From Bacteroidaceae bacterium (lineage in GTDB: Bacteria; Bacteroidota; Bacteroidia; Bacteroidales; Bacteroidaceae), in assembly GCA_017547165.1 (NCBI GenBank), contig JAFYQK010000025.1:62001-126000 (forward strand): a stretch of DNA of 64,000 nt, written 5' to 3'. Positions 1-9,312 of this stretch are shown piece after piece; within the stretch, counting starts at the first letter, position 1, and every line of letters begins with the position of its first letter. The translations under genes were made by a program, and so were the position numbers. Below the pieces are notes generated by a model that was given only the letters and a program-made list of their open reading frames with translations, ran no database searches and was not told where the DNA came from.

Positions 1-1773
1 AACAAATACTACATTCGCAATATTGAATGGGTGGGTAACACCGTCTACAAGACAGAATATCTGGAAGCCCTCCTGAACATGAAGAAGGGAGATGTTTACA
101 ACCAGAAACACCTTGCAAAACGCTTGAGCAGCGACGATGATGCTGTTGGCAACCTGTATTACAATAATGGTTATGTATTCTATCAACTGGATCCTGTAGA
201 GATCAACATCGTGGGTGACAGCGTAGATTTGGAAATGCGCATAAGTGAAGGTCCACAAGCCCGCATCAGTCGTGTCAAGATCACTGGTAATGACCGAGTA
301 TACGAGAATGTAGTACGCCGAGAACTTAGAAATAAACCTGGTGACCTGTTCTCAAAAGAGGCTTTGGAACGTTCTTTCCGCGAAATCGGCAGCATGGGAC
401 ACTTCAATCCAGAGAATATTAACTATGACATTGACCCCGATCCATCCAGTGGAACGGTTGATCTTGGATGGGGGTTGGAATCAAAGAGCAACGATCAAGT
501 AGAGTTCTCTTTGGGTTATGGTCAAACAGGTGTAATTGGTAAAATTGGTTTGAAGTTTGCCAATTTCTGCCTTGCCAATCTCTTCAAAAAGGGTGGCATA
601 CGTCGTGGCGTGATACCTCAGGGTAATGGTGAGACATTCAGTATCAGTGGACAAACTAATGGTTCGTACTACCAGCAATATAGTATTTCATATGTCAATC
701 CTTGGTTTGGTGGTAAGCGTCCGAACACATTCTCGTTCAGTGCTTTCTATAGCAAGCAGACAGACGTGAGCGACAGGTATTACAATTCGGCATACTATGA
801 CAATTATTACAATAACTACTATGGTGGCGGTTATGGTTATGGCTATGGATACGGTGGTGGTTATGGATATGAGAACTTCTACGACCCAGACAAATATCAA
901 CAGGTATTTGGAGTTTCGATTGGTTGGGGCAAAAGATTGCGTTGGCCTGATGACTACTTCATGTTCAGCACCGAATTGTCATACACAAGATATATGATGA
1001 AGGACTGGAACTACTTCTCACTGATGACAAATGGAAACTGCAACAACCTTTCATTACGTTTGAGTTTGTCACGCAATAGCACCGACAACCAGATATACCC
1101 CCGCCGCGGTTCAGAAATCCAACTCTCGGTAGCCCTTACTCCTCCATATTCATTATGGGATGGCAAGGATTATGCAAATTTGGCCAATGACGTAAAAAGC
1201 ACCACTTATGCCAAGGAACTGCAAGAGAAGTACTCTTGGATTGAGTATCATAAATGGAAGTTCAAGGCTCGAACCTTCACAGCCCTTTCTGGTCACAACA
1301 AATGCTTTGTTTTGATGACACGCGCCGAAATTGGTTTGCTGGGTTCTTACAACAAACATAAGCCCTCACCTTTTGAGAACTACTATATGGGCGGTGATGG
1401 TACCTCTGGATATTCATCTTATTACTCTACTGAAACAATTGGTCTAAGAGGTTATGACAATGGTTCGCTTACCCCAGGAGGAAATATGGGTTATGCCTAC
1501 ACTCGCTTTACAGTAGAGTTGCGCTACCCATTCATGTTAGGAGCAAGTACCAATGTCTTCGGTCTTATATTTGCGGAAGGAGGTAATTGCTGGAGCGACA
1601 TCAGTAAGTTCAACCCATTTGATTTAAAGAAATCTGTAGGTGTCGGAGCACGCATATTCCTTCCTATGGTTGGCCTATTGGGTATAGACTGGGCATATGG
1701 TTTTGATAAGGTACAAGGTGTAAGCACATATAGCGGAAGCCACTTCCATTTTGTATTAGGTCAGGAATTCTAA
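1..1773 (+). CDS. bamA: Outer membrane assembly factor BamA (Omp85), 5'-truncated by window edge
   Basis: The frame is open from base 1, so the start lies upstream and about 590 C-terminal residues are present. BamA is the outer-membrane barrel that folds and inserts beta-barrel proteins. The first ~130 residues look like the last POTRA repeats (V-x-x-GN-x-x-Y, then VKITGNDRVYE). The rest is a surface-antigen beta-barrel with the conserved LRGY motif near nt 1441-1455 and a C-terminal aromatic ending (GQEF). Residues ~260-293 form a Tyr/Gly/Asn-rich low-complexity insertion in the barrel. Three Skp-like genes follow on the same strand, which supports the assignment. Confidence 0.93.
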   Translation, partial: NKYYIRNIEWVGNTVYKTEYLEALLNMKKGDVYNQKHLAKRLSSDDDAVGNLYYNNGYVFYQLDPVEINIVGDSVDLEMRISEGPQARISRVKITGNDRVYENVVRRELRNKPGDLFSKEALERSFREIGSMGHFNPENINYDIDPDPSSGTVDLGWGLESKSNDQVEFSLGYGQTGVIGKIGLKFANFCLANLFKKGGIRRGVIPQGNGETFSISGQTNGSYYQQYSISYVNPWFGGKRPNTFSFSAFYSKQTDVSDRYYNSAYYDNYYNNYYGGGYGYGYGYGGGYGYENFYDPDKYQQVFGVSIGWGKRLRWPDDYFMFSTELSYTRYMMKDWNYFSLMTNGNCNNLSLRLSLSRNSTDNQIYPRRGSEIQLSVALTPPYSLWDGKDYANLANDVKSTTYAKELQEKYSWIEYHKWKFKARTFTALSGHNKCFVLMTRAEIGLLGSYNKHKPSPFENYYMGGDGTSGYSSYYSTETIGLRGYDNGSLTPGGNMGYAYTRFTVELRYPFMLGASTNVFGLIFAEGGNCWSDISKFNPFDLKKSVGVGARIFLPMVGLLGIDWAYGFDKVQGVSTYSGSHFHFVLGQEF

Positions 1774-1810
1774 CACAAGATTGTGAATAATAACAAAAAA
1801 CAACACTACT

Positions 1811-2323
1811 ATGAAAAGATTATTATTATCACTTTTCGCTATCACGGCATTTGTGATTTCGACAAACGCTCAAAAGTTTGCTTTAGTAGACATGGAATAT
1901 ATTCTTAAGCATATACCAGCATATGAGCGTGCTGGAGAACAGCTCAATCAAGTGTCAAAAAAATGGCAGGCTGAAGTTGAGGTTCTTCAGGAGGAAGCAC
2001 AGGCAATGTACAAAAAATATCAGGCAGAATCGGTTTTCCTTTCTAACGAACAAAAGAAGCAAAGTGAGGATGCCATTATTGCCAAAGAAAAGGAAGCGAG
2101 TGACCTGAAGAAGAAGTATTTTGGTCCAGAAGGTGAGCTCTTCAAGAAGCGCGAGAGTCTCATGGCGCCTATTCAGGATGAAATATATAATGCAATCAAG
2201 GATATTGCTGAACTCAAAGGTTATAGTCTTATTCTTGACCGGGCTTCAGATGCAGGAATAATATTTGCCTCTCCCAAAGCAGACATATCCAATGATGTTC
2301 TCACCAAATTAGGATATAACTAA
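1811..2323 (+). CDS. Skp/OmpH-family periplasmic chaperone, copy 1
   Basis: 170 aa with a signal peptide (MKRLLLSLF..., probable cleavage after TNA) and a long Glu/Lys/Gln-rich helical segment (~45-125) typical of the Skp jellyfish arms. Skp binds unfolded outer-membrane proteins in the periplasm and hands them to BamA. It starts 37 bp after bamA, so co-transcription is likely. It is the first of three consecutive related genes; family membership is clear, the division of labour among them is not. Confidence 0.88.
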   Translation: MKRLLLSLFAITAFVISTNAQKFALVDMEYILKHIPAYERAGEQLNQVSKKWQAEVEVLQEEAQAMYKKYQAESVFLSNEQKKQSEDAIIAKEKEASDLKKKYFGPEGELFKKRESLMAPIQDEIYNAIKDIAELKGYSLILDRASDAGIIFASPKADISNDVLTKLGYN

Positions 2324-2374
2324 AATCTCTCCCCAACTTCTAAAGAACGAACAATAATATAAATAAAACAAATT

Positions 2375-2908
2375 ATGAAAAAATTTCTTTTAGCCATTTT
2401 AATGATTGCTCCATTGAGCATTATGGCACAGGTTAAGTTTGCACATTTCAACTCTGCAGACATTATTCCTAATATGAAGGAATATACCGCTGCACAAACA
2501 GAAATCCAGAACATGCAGAAGCAGTATGAGGATGACCTGAAACTGATGCAGGACGAGTTACAGAAGAAGTACGAAGACTACCAAAAGGAAGCTGCTAATT
2601 TGCTTGAAGGTGTACGTCTACGCCGTGAGCAGGAACTCAATGAGTTAGGCCAACGTTACCAGCAAAGTTTGCAAGATAGCCAAACTGCCCTACAGAAGGC
2701 AACTCAGGAAAAAATGGGAGCAATTGGTGAGTTGGTAATGACAGTTGTTAAAAAGATTGGTGAGAACGAAGGTTACATTTATATTGTTGATATCAGCACC
2801 GGCACCATTTCCTTTGTCAATTCAGCACTTAGCACAGATATTACTGAGTTGCTGAAAAAGGAATTGGGTATCACTGGTAACGCAACAAGCGTTACTCCAA
2901 CAAAATAA
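2375..2908 (+). CDS. Skp/OmpH-family periplasmic chaperone, copy 2
   Basis: 177 aa; signal peptide MKKFLLAILMIAPLSIMAQ, then VKFAHFNSADI, the usual N-terminal strand of the family, and a charged coiled-coil region (~residues 40-115). The C-terminus is Thr-rich (TSVTPTK). It lies 51 bp after copy 1 in the same orientation and probably belongs to the bamA transcript. Presumed role: periplasmic holdase for outer-membrane proteins. The two copies share architecture but differ clearly in sequence, so the duplication is not recent. Confidence 0.88.
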   Translation: MKKFLLAILMIAPLSIMAQVKFAHFNSADIIPNMKEYTAAQTEIQNMQKQYEDDLKLMQDELQKKYEDYQKEAANLLEGVRLRREQELNELGQRYQQSLQDSQTALQKATQEKMGAIGELVMTVVKKIGENEGYIYIVDISTGTISFVNSALSTDITELLKKELGITGNATSVTPTK

Positions 2909-2932
2909 AATATAATCACAACAACAAATACA

Positions 2933-2964
2933 GCATCTGCAAAGGTAGCACCATTTGCAGATGC
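2933..2964 (+). terminator. Hairpin between Skp copies 2 and 3 (possible attenuator)
   Basis: GCATCTGCAAA (2933-2943) pairs perfectly with TTTGCAGATGC (2954-2964) around a 10-nt loop; GGT/ACC inside the loop may extend the stem. It is followed by an imperfect T-rich stretch (GCATTTTATATA), not a clean U-tract. It may reduce read-through into the third Skp gene or protect the upstream 3' end. Confidence 0.5.
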
Positions 2965-2988
2965 ATGCATTTTATATAGGCAATCAAG

Positions 2989-3588
2989 ATGAGACAAGAC
3001 TACTTCGTATCTTATGCAAAGATCTTCTGTTTACTCTCGTTACTTTTTTGTGCTACATACACCGAGGCAATAGCACAGGAATCAATGACAACAGACTCCA
3101 CAAATAAAGTCACAACTGTTACGACTCAACCCCAAGCAATTGTTCTTGGGTGTATCAGTTCGAAAACAATCCTTAAACAGATGCCCCAATACAAGGCCGT
3201 AGAAAAAAATATTGCATCATTACGTGAACAATACGAGACAGAAGCCAAGAAAAGCGAACGCGACTTCCAAACCAAGTTTGAAGAATTCATGCAAGGGCAA
3301 AAAGACTTTCACAAAACCATCTTGGAGAAACGACAGAACGAACTCCAAAATATGCTCGAAACCAATGCGGCATTTAGAATTAAGGTACAGAAACTATTGA
3401 CTGAAGCAGAAACCGAAATGCTTGCTAATGTAATGGCAGAAATGCAGGATGCAATAGCGCTTGCCGCAGAAGAAAATGGAGTAAGCATTGTCTTTGACAC
3501 CGATGGCAATAGCGTACCATTCATTGTTAAGGGAGTGGCTATTGATTTAACTCCTTCTGTTCTCAAAATTCTGGGTGTAAATCAGTAA
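2989..3588 (+). CDS. Skp/OmpH-family periplasmic protein, copy 3 (divergent)
   Basis: 199 aa, longer than its two neighbours. The N-terminal hydrophobic segment (~residues 11-28) ends in EAIAQ, a plausible signal peptidase I site. A Thr-rich linker follows, then VLGCISSKTILKQMPQYK, which parallels the start of the Skp fold, and a charged helix (~75-150). The C-terminal segment VSIVFDTDGNSVPF is also family-like. It is separated from copy 2 by a hairpin and from murI by 65 bp. Probable periplasmic chaperone; a specialised client is possible but cannot be read from sequence. Confidence 0.8.
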   Translation: MRQDYFVSYAKIFCLLSLLFCATYTEAIAQESMTTDSTNKVTTVTTQPQAIVLGCISSKTILKQMPQYKAVEKNIASLREQYETEAKKSERDFQTKFEEFMQGQKDFHKTILEKRQNELQNMLETNAAFRIKVQKLLTEAETEMLANVMAEMQDAIALAAEENGVSIVFDTDGNSVPFIVKGVAIDLTPSVLKILGVNQ

Positions 3589-3653
3589 GAAGAAATAAAA
3601 ACAAATTATTGTGCTTCAAACACAAGATATAACCAACTACCTCACAAACAAAT

Positions 3654-4472
3654 ATGACTCCAATAGGTATTTTTGATAGCGGATATGGAGGTCTTACCAT
3701 ATTGCGACAAATACGACAGTTGATGCCCCAATACGACTATCTGTACTTAGGCGATAATGCTCGTGCACCATATGGAACAAGAAGTTTTGAGGTTGTGTAT
3801 GAATTCACCCTGCAAGCTGTCAAACGACTTTTCCAAGAAGGATGTCCTTTGGTTATTTTAGCATGTAACACAGCATCAGCTAAAGCATTACGTAGCATAC
3901 AGCAAAACGATTTACCTGGCATCGACCCTTCACGACGTGTATTGGGAGTTGTGCGTCCTACGGCTGAAATTGTCGGGGAAATGACAAAGACTAAACACAT
4001 AGGCATTTTTGCGACACCTGGAACAGTTCGTTCAAACACTTACGAACTTGAAATAGCCAAACTTCATCCAAAACTCAAAGTAACAGGTGTAGCATGCCCT
4101 ATGTGGGTGCCTTTGGTAGAAAATAACGAAGCGCATCTCCCTGGTGCGGACTATTTCGTAAAGAAAAAAGCAGAAGAACTTCTTGCTGCTGACCCACTTA
4201 TTGACACTGTCATTCTTGGTTGTACACACTACCCCATTCTCTTGGAGAAAATAAAAGAATTTATGCCTCAAGGAATTAATATTATTCCACAAGGTAAATA
4301 TGTGGCCGATAGTCTGCAAAATTATCTGCATCGACATCCAGACATGCAACAACGCCTTTCCCAGAACGGGACACTTCACCTGTTGACAACAGAACAGCCC
4401 TCCCAGTTCAACGAGAATGCTTCAATCTTTTTAAACAATCCCGTAGAAGCCCAAAGGATAATTTTACAGTAA
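3654..4472 (+). CDS. murI: Glutamate racemase
   Basis: 272 aa, normal family length. Converts L- to D-glutamate for peptidoglycan in the cytoplasm. The acid/base cysteines are visible: C71 in LACNTASA and C190 in GCTHYP; the N-terminal IGIFDSGYGG holds the conserved Asp. Its position after bamA/skp makes an envelope biogenesis cluster. A strong bidirectional terminator lies 30 bp downstream. Confidence 0.96.
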   Translation: MTPIGIFDSGYGGLTILRQIRQLMPQYDYLYLGDNARAPYGTRSFEVVYEFTLQAVKRLFQEGCPLVILACNTASAKALRSIQQNDLPGIDPSRRVLGVVRPTAEIVGEMTKTKHIGIFATPGTVRSNTYELEIAKLHPKLKVTGVACPMWVPLVENNEAHLPGADYFVKKKAEELLAADPLIDTVILGCTHYPILLEKIKEFMPQGINIIPQGKYVADSLQNYLHRHPDMQQRLSQNGTLHLLTTEQPSQFNENASIFLNNPVEAQRIILQ

Positions 4473-4501
4473 CTCCTATCCGATTACCTAAACACATACA
4501 G

Positions 4502-4535
4502 CAAGGGGTGCCAATAGTAATTGTGGCACCCCTTG
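4502..4535. terminator. Bidirectional intrinsic terminator between murI and tdh
   Basis: Perfect 12-bp stem CAAGGGGTGCCA (4502-4513) / TGGCACCCCTTG (4524-4535) with a 10-nt loop, located between convergent genes. Short T-rich or A-rich flanks allow use from either strand. Confidence 0.85.
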
Positions 4536-4563
4536 TTTATTAAAGTATCAAAGTTCCCCAAAA

Positions 4564-5589
4564 TTAGTCCCACTCAAGGACAACCTTACCACATTGGCCG
4601 GATTCCATAATATCAAATCCCTTCTGGAAGTCAGCGATGGGGAAACGGTGAGTGATAACAGGACTTAAATCAAGACCAGAGATAAGCATTTGCTCCATCT
4701 TGTACCATGTTTCCCACATCTCACGTCCATAGATTCCCTTAATGGTAAGGGCTTTAAAGATAATCTCACTCCAGTCAACAGTAGTAGAAGGTGGCAAAAT
4801 ACCCAACTGAGCAATCTTTGAACCATTGTACATGTTAGCTACCATATCACGGAAAGCGATTGGAGAACCAGACATCTCCAAACCAACATCAAAGCCACGG
4901 ATACCTAACTTCTCCATTGCCTGAGCAACAGTCTCACCCTTTGATGCGTTTACAGTGCATGTAGCACCCATCTTCTTGGCGATATCCAGACGGTAGTCGC
5001 TAAGGTCGGTTACAACAATATTCTTGGCTCCTGCGAACTTGGCTATGGCTGTTGCCATGGTTCCAATCAGACCTGCACCAGTAATAAGGACGTCCTCACC
5101 CAACAATGGGAAGGAGAGAGCTGTGTGTGTAGCATTGCCAAAGGGGTCCATAATAGCAGCCATGTCATCGGAGATACGCTCGTCCAACTTCACAACATTG
5201 CACTCTGGAATTGACAAGTATTCTGCAAAAGCACCATCACGATTAACACCTACACCAATGCTATTTTCACAAATATGCTGCAAACCACGACGACAGTTAC
5301 GGCAATGACCACAAGCGATATGACCTTCGCCTGTCACACGATCTCCTACTTTGATATTTCTAACACCAGGACCAACCTGTTCAACCACACCGACATATTC
5401 GTGACCAATGGTCATGGGAGTCTTAATGGTCTTCTGGCTCCATTCGTCCCATTTGTAAATATGCAAGTCTGTACCACAGATAGCGGTCTTCTTAATCTTA
5501 ATCAGGACGTCGTTAACTCCTACCACCGGCATGGGAACTTCTTCCAACCAAATACCCTTTTGGGCCTCTTTTTTTACTAAAGCTTTCAT
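4564..5589 (-). CDS. tdh: L-threonine 3-dehydrogenase, zinc-dependent
   Basis: 341 aa, the same length as E. coli Tdh. It oxidises L-threonine with NAD+ to 2-amino-3-ketobutyrate, the first step of threonine to glycine plus acetyl-CoA. Catalytic zinc ligands C38 and H63-E64 and structural zinc cysteines C93, C96, C99 and C107 fall at the expected positions; GAGLIG is the nucleotide-binding turn. A good promoter lies 55 bp upstream, so it is probably a single-gene unit. No kbl (glycine C-acetyltransferase) is adjacent. Confidence 0.94.
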   Translation of the reverse strand: MKALVKKEAQKGIWLEEVPMPVVGVNDVLIKIKKTAICGTDLHIYKWDEWSQKTIKTPMTIGHEYVGVVEQVGPGVRNIKVGDRVTGEGHIACGHCRNCRRGLQHICENSIGVGVNRDGAFAEYLSIPECNVVKLDERISDDMAAIMDPFGNATHTALSFPLLGEDVLITGAGLIGTMATAIAKFAGAKNIVVTDLSDYRLDIAKKMGATCTVNASKGETVAQAMEKLGIRGFDVGLEMSGSPIAFRDMVANMYNGSKIAQLGILPPSTTVDWSEIIFKALTIKGIYGREMWETWYKMEQMLISGLDLSPVITHRFPIADFQKGFDIMESGQCGKVVLEWD

Positions 5590-5644
5590 TGTCTTTGTGT
5601 ATTAATTTTGTCTTTAATGAACAATCCCTTCAAAATTTTGTAAG

Positions 5645-5675
5645 CAAATTTACATTTTTTTCACCTCACAGCAAA
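5645..5675 (-). promoter_or_regulatory. Bacteroidetes-type promoter of tdh
   Basis: On the minus strand, TTTG (5675-5672), exactly 19 bp, then TAAATTTG (5652-5645), matching the -33/-7 consensus TTTG-N19-TAnnTTTG. It predicts a leader of about 50 nt for tdh. Confidence 0.75.
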
Positions 5676-5728
5676 GTTTTTTCTTTTGTTTTTATGACTA
5701 TTGCAACAACAAGTATTTGCCTTTCACT

Positions 5729-6058
5729 TTAGTGACAATGACAAACATCATACAAACCGCAGCAACACTTGGTACCAATCATGTCATATAGTGTATCACG
5801 ATACAATACCCACAAACTGCGATAAAGTAGCACTTGGTCCTCTAATGAATCATATATAACAAAGCGCGAATACGGCATATCAACAACAACATCCCTATGT
5901 ATATTACCCAAGAAAATGATGTATGACCAATTTTCCTGCAGTATTGACGTTTCCGACGATATTGAAATGGTTATACGCATACCACGTCCAAAATCCAAGA
6001 GGGTATTCCTGACCCATTCTGCGCAACTTTGATCAAAAGAACAAATAAGTAATCTCAT
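5729..6058 (-). CDS. Hypothetical small protein (109 aa) with Cys/His-rich tail
   Basis: Not recognised. It begins 26 bp after the comM stop on the same strand, the spacing of an operon partner, and ends before the tdh promoter. The protein has alternating hydrophobic strands (RLLICSF, YIIFLGNI, RFVIYDSL) that could form a small alpha/beta fold resembling a receiver-like domain, and ends in a cluster of Cys and His (KCCCGLYDVCHCH). No signal peptide. The ending could bind metal, but this is inference; the ORF could also be spurious. Confidence 0.45.
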   Translation of the reverse strand: MRLLICSFDQSCAEWVRNTLLDFGRGMRITISISSETSILQENWSYIIFLGNIHRDVVVDMPYSRFVIYDSLEDQVLLYRSLWVLYRDTLYDMIGTKCCCGLYDVCHCH

Positions 6059-6084
6059 TGAGATAAGTAAAAGACAAACATTTG

Positions 6085-7650
6085 TTAATTACCCCAATCT
6101 GCCCTGTCAAGGTTTCGATAACCTATAGCCTCACCTATATGATGAGAGAGAATAGTTTCTGATTCATCCAAGTCTGCTATGGTTCGAGCTACTTTTAAGA
6201 TTCTGCTATAAGCACGAGCAGACAATTGCAAACGCTCCATTGCACTACGAAGCAATTCTGTACTATCTGCGTCAAGTGTACAATATTCACGTAAGTGTTT
6301 TTCTGACATCTGAGCATTGCAATGTACCCCTGACACAGAAGCAAAACGTTGAGCCTGAATATTACGGGCATTAAGTACGCGCTGACGTATCACAGAACTC
6401 GGTTCGCCTGGTGCTGCCTTTGAAATCTCATCAAATGAAAGCGGAAGAATCTCGCATTGAATATCTATTCTATCCAACAACGGACCGCTTACCTTATTTA
6501 GATATCGGGCAATCTGCCCTGGAGTACACACACAAGGCTTAGAGGGGTGATTATAATAACCGCATGGGCATGGGTTCATCGAAGCCACAAACATAAAATT
6601 ACAAGGATAGTCAACAGTACCTTGAATACGGCTAACCGTAATGTAGCGATCTTCCAAAGGCTGTCGCAACACCTCAAGAGCCTGACGCTGAAATTCTGGT
6701 AATTCGTCAGCAAATAGGACCCCATTGTGGGCCAAAGAAATTTCTCCTGGTTGAGGATTTGAACCACCACCCACCAAGGCTGTTTGACTAATTGTATGAT
6801 GTGGACTACGGAATGGTCTGGTAGCTATCAGCGAGCAATGACGAACTCCGTCTGCTCCCACAGGAGGAACTTGCAGTTTTCCTGCCACACTATGAATCTG
6901 AGTTGTCTCCAAACTCTCTTGCAAAGTAAGGGGAGGCAAAATTGTTGGCAAGCGTTTCGCCATCATACTTTTACCACTACCCGGAGGACCAATCATTATG
7001 ACATTATGGCCTCCTGCGGCAGCCACCTCTATGGCACGTTTAACTCCCTCCTGCCCTTTGACATCCGCAAAGTCAATATCAAATTCGGATTGTCTTTCAT
7101 AGAAATCCTTTCGAGTATCTATCTGAACTGGTTCTAAGTGATGAGAACCATTCAAAAAACCAACCACCTCTGCCAAATTGCTGACTCCATAGACCTTAAT
7201 CCTGTCAACCACAGCGGCCTCCTGAATGTTTTGTATGGGGACAAATAACGATTCGTACCCTAAGGCACGCGCCTTTATGGCTATAGGCAAAGCTCCGCAG
7301 ATGGGTTGTAGAGAACCATCCAAACTTAGTTCTCCCACCATCATTATCTTTTCCAGTCGCTTTACATCAAGCTTTTCTGCAGTAGCCAATATGCCGATGG
7401 CTATTGGCAAATCGAAACCGCTACCCACCTTTCTTACATTAGCCGGAGCCAGATTAACAGTTATCTGCTTGCTGGGAAAAGGAAAACCACTATTTTCCAA
7501 TGCGGCCGTAATTCGCTCGTGACTTTCTTTTACCGCATTATCGGGCAAACCGACAAGCACAAAGCGTATTCCTCGAGAACTATTAACCTCAATAGTTACC
7601 CGTTGGGCGTCCAAGCCTTGAACCGAAGCACTGTAAACCTTTGCCAGCAT
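6085..7650 (-). CDS. comM: YifB/ComM-family Mg-chelatase-like AAA+ ATPase
   Basis: 521 aa, full length. Domains in order: ChlI-like N-terminal domain (~20-165), AAA+ core with Walker A GPPGSGKS (221-228) and Walker B-like VLFADELPEF, then a C-terminal Mg-chelatase domain with Cys-rich segment CPCGYYNHPSKPCVC. In Gram-negative bacteria ComM is a hexameric helicase that promotes branch migration during natural transformation; in this phylum the gene is widespread and its role less certain. It is in a minus-strand run with rbfA, an O-methyltransferase and aroQ. Confidence 0.93.
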   Translation of the reverse strand: MLAKVYSASVQGLDAQRVTIEVNSSRGIRFVLVGLPDNAVKESHERITAALENSGFPFPSKQITVNLAPANVRKVGSGFDLPIAIGILATAEKLDVKRLEKIMMVGELSLDGSLQPICGALPIAIKARALGYESLFVPIQNIQEAAVVDRIKVYGVSNLAEVVGFLNGSHHLEPVQIDTRKDFYERQSEFDIDFADVKGQEGVKRAIEVAAAGGHNVIMIGPPGSGKSMMAKRLPTILPPLTLQESLETTQIHSVAGKLQVPPVGADGVRHCSLIATRPFRSPHHTISQTALVGGGSNPQPGEISLAHNGVLFADELPEFQRQALEVLRQPLEDRYITVSRIQGTVDYPCNFMFVASMNPCPCGYYNHPSKPCVCTPGQIARYLNKVSGPLLDRIDIQCEILPLSFDEISKAAPGEPSSVIRQRVLNARNIQAQRFASVSGVHCNAQMSEKHLREYCTLDADSTELLRSAMERLQLSARAYSRILKVARTIADLDESETILSHHIGEAIGYRNLDRADWGN

Positions 7651-7688
7651 GGGTGTTATGTAGTATTATCTTGTATTAACTATCTGAT

Positions 7689-8021
7689 TCATTTCAGCAA
7701 TTCACCAATATGTTCATCGTAGTCGAGACTATCGTCCACGAAAAACTTCAATTCTGGAATGATACGCAATTGCATACGTACACGGTTGCCTAATTCAAAA
7801 CGCACAGATTTGACATTAGCATTAATATTGCTGACTATTTCCCCTGCCTTGGCGCTTGGGAATACACTCAAATATGCACGGCACACACTCATGTCGGGAC
7901 TGATGCGACATGCGCTCACACTAACAAGCACGCCACGCATGCCCGCAGTCTGCTTTTGAAACATATCGCTTAGTTCCTTCTGTATCAGTCTTGCAATTTT
8001 CTGTTGTCTTGTTGTTTCCAT
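7689..8021 (-). CDS. rbfA: 30S ribosome-binding factor A
   Basis: 110 aa, typical length. A KH-like fold protein needed for 16S rRNA 5'-end maturation and 30S assembly. Family signatures: N-terminal RQQKIARLIQKELSDMF and later RVRMQLRIIPELKFFVDDS. The start is 10 bp from the end of the upstream O-methyltransferase gene, indicating translational coupling; comM follows after 38 bp. Confidence 0.93.
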   Translation of the reverse strand: METTRQQKIARLIQKELSDMFQKQTAGMRGVLVSVSACRISPDMSVCRAYLSVFPSAKAGEIVSNINANVKSVRFELGNRVRMQLRIIPELKFFVDDSLDYDEHIGELLK

Positions 8022-8031
8022 AATATATATT

Positions 8032-8667
8032 TCATTTCTTCCTGATTATTGTAAGTCCATCCCTTAAAGGCAAAATAACCTTTTCTACCCTGTCATCACG
8101 TGCAACCAAATCATTAAAACGTTGCAAACCGATGGTCTGCAAATCACTATCCCTTACTTTCTGGACAATACGACCATACCACAAAGTGTTATCGGCTAGA
8201 ATATATCCCCCCTTACGCAAACGGGGGAGAATCATTTCATAATACTCAACATACTCACGTTTATCCGCATCTATAAAGGCCATATCCCACATCACATCCA
8301 TCTGTGGCACCAACTGCTTTGCATCTCCAATATGTATGTGAACAAAGTGTCCATAGGGACTTCCCTCTATCCAAGGACGGGCAAAATCCTCCATTTCATC
8401 AAAAACCTCGAAAGTATGCAACTCCGCCCCTTGCTCCAATCCTTCTGCCATACTCAAGGCCGAGTATCCACTGAACATCCCCAATTCAAGAACACGTTTG
8501 GGACGAATCATTTGCACCAGCATCTTCAACAGACGTCCCTGCAAGTGTCCGCTAGCCATCTGGCCATATGACAATTTTAACTGAGTTGCTCGCCAAAGGT
8601 TATGCAGATGCTCACCCTCTGGATCTATATGCGAGAGTATATAGGAATCTAACTCGTTCAATTGCAA
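8032..8667 (-). CDS. Class I SAM-dependent O-methyltransferase (family 3, CCoAOMT/COMT-like)
   Basis: 211 aa. SAM-binding motif I VLELGMFSGYSAL and the acidic FIDADKREY motif place it in the methyltransferase_3 family, which in plants methylates catechols and in bacteria has mostly unknown substrates. No signal peptide, so it is cytoplasmic. It lies between aroQ and rbfA on the same strand; the tight link to rbfA reflects an operon and does not reveal the substrate. Confidence 0.88.
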   Translation of the reverse strand: MQLNELDSYILSHIDPEGEHLHNLWRATQLKLSYGQMASGHLQGRLLKMLVQMIRPKRVLELGMFSGYSALSMAEGLEQGAELHTFEVFDEMEDFARPWIEGSPYGHFVHIHIGDAKQLVPQMDVMWDMAFIDADKREYVEYYEMILPRLRKGGYILADNTLWYGRIVQKVRDSDLQTIGLQRFNDLVARDDRVEKVILPLRDGLTIIRKK

Positions 8668-8754
8668 ATATTTTCTTAACTATGTTTATATATTATATAT
8701 TATCTGTTTTATCACGCCTTTCTGTCTTAGCGACGAGCAAAAGGATTTCAGATT

Positions 8755-9177
8755 TCAGATTTTAGCTTTCAAAGCCTCAATTGCCAATCGGTAACTATCA
8801 AGTCCGAACCCACATATCACTCCCTTGCACGCAGAACTTATTATACTATGATGACGGAATTCCTCACGCCGATGTACATTACTGATATGCACTTCTATAA
8901 CGGGCGATTTAACTCCTTTAATAGCATCAAGCAAAGCTATACTGTAATGTGTATAAGCCCCCGCATTCAATACTATGCCGTCATACAAGAAACCAATCTC
9001 GTGAATTTTATTAATTAACTCACCCTCAACATTACTTTGAAAGCATTCAAACTCAATATCGGGGTAAATCCCGCGCAAAACATCCATATACTCCTCAAAA
9101 CTCTTTTGACCATATATTTCCGGTTCTCTTTTACCCAAAAGATTTAAATTAGGACCATTGATGATTTGAATTCTCAT
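8755..9177 (-). CDS. aroQ: Type II 3-dehydroquinate dehydratase
   Basis: 140 aa, normal for type II enzymes. Catalyses dehydration of 3-dehydroquinate to 3-dehydroshikimate in aromatic amino-acid synthesis. The family start INGPNLNLLGKREPEIYG contains the catalytic Tyr (Y22); NAGAYTHYS and EVHISNVHRREEFR hold the other active-site residues. First gene of the minus-strand run and preceded by a near-perfect promoter at 9202-9232, divergent from xerD. Confidence 0.95.
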   Translation of the reverse strand: MRIQIINGPNLNLLGKREPEIYGQKSFEEYMDVLRGIYPDIEFECFQSNVEGELINKIHEIGFLYDGIVLNAGAYTHYSIALLDAIKGVKSPVIEVHISNVHRREEFRHHSIISSACKGVICGFGLDSYRLAIEALKAKI

Positions 9178-9201
9178 ATTATTTACTTATTTTTGCGAGT
9201 C

Positions 9202-9232
9202 CAAAGATATAAAAAATTACTCTCTTTGCAAA
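9202..9232 (-). promoter_or_regulatory. Bacteroidetes-type promoter of the aroQ operon
   Basis: On the minus strand TTTG (9232-9229), 19 bp, TATCTTTG (9209-9202): a full match to the -33/-7 consensus, with the -7 box 24 bp before the aroQ ATG. Confidence 0.8.
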
Positions 9233-9312
9233 ACAATTAATTAGTTAGCGGACAAAAACATATAAACATATCAACTGGCGGCATAAAATTGACAAACAAA
9301 GATCAGACTTCG

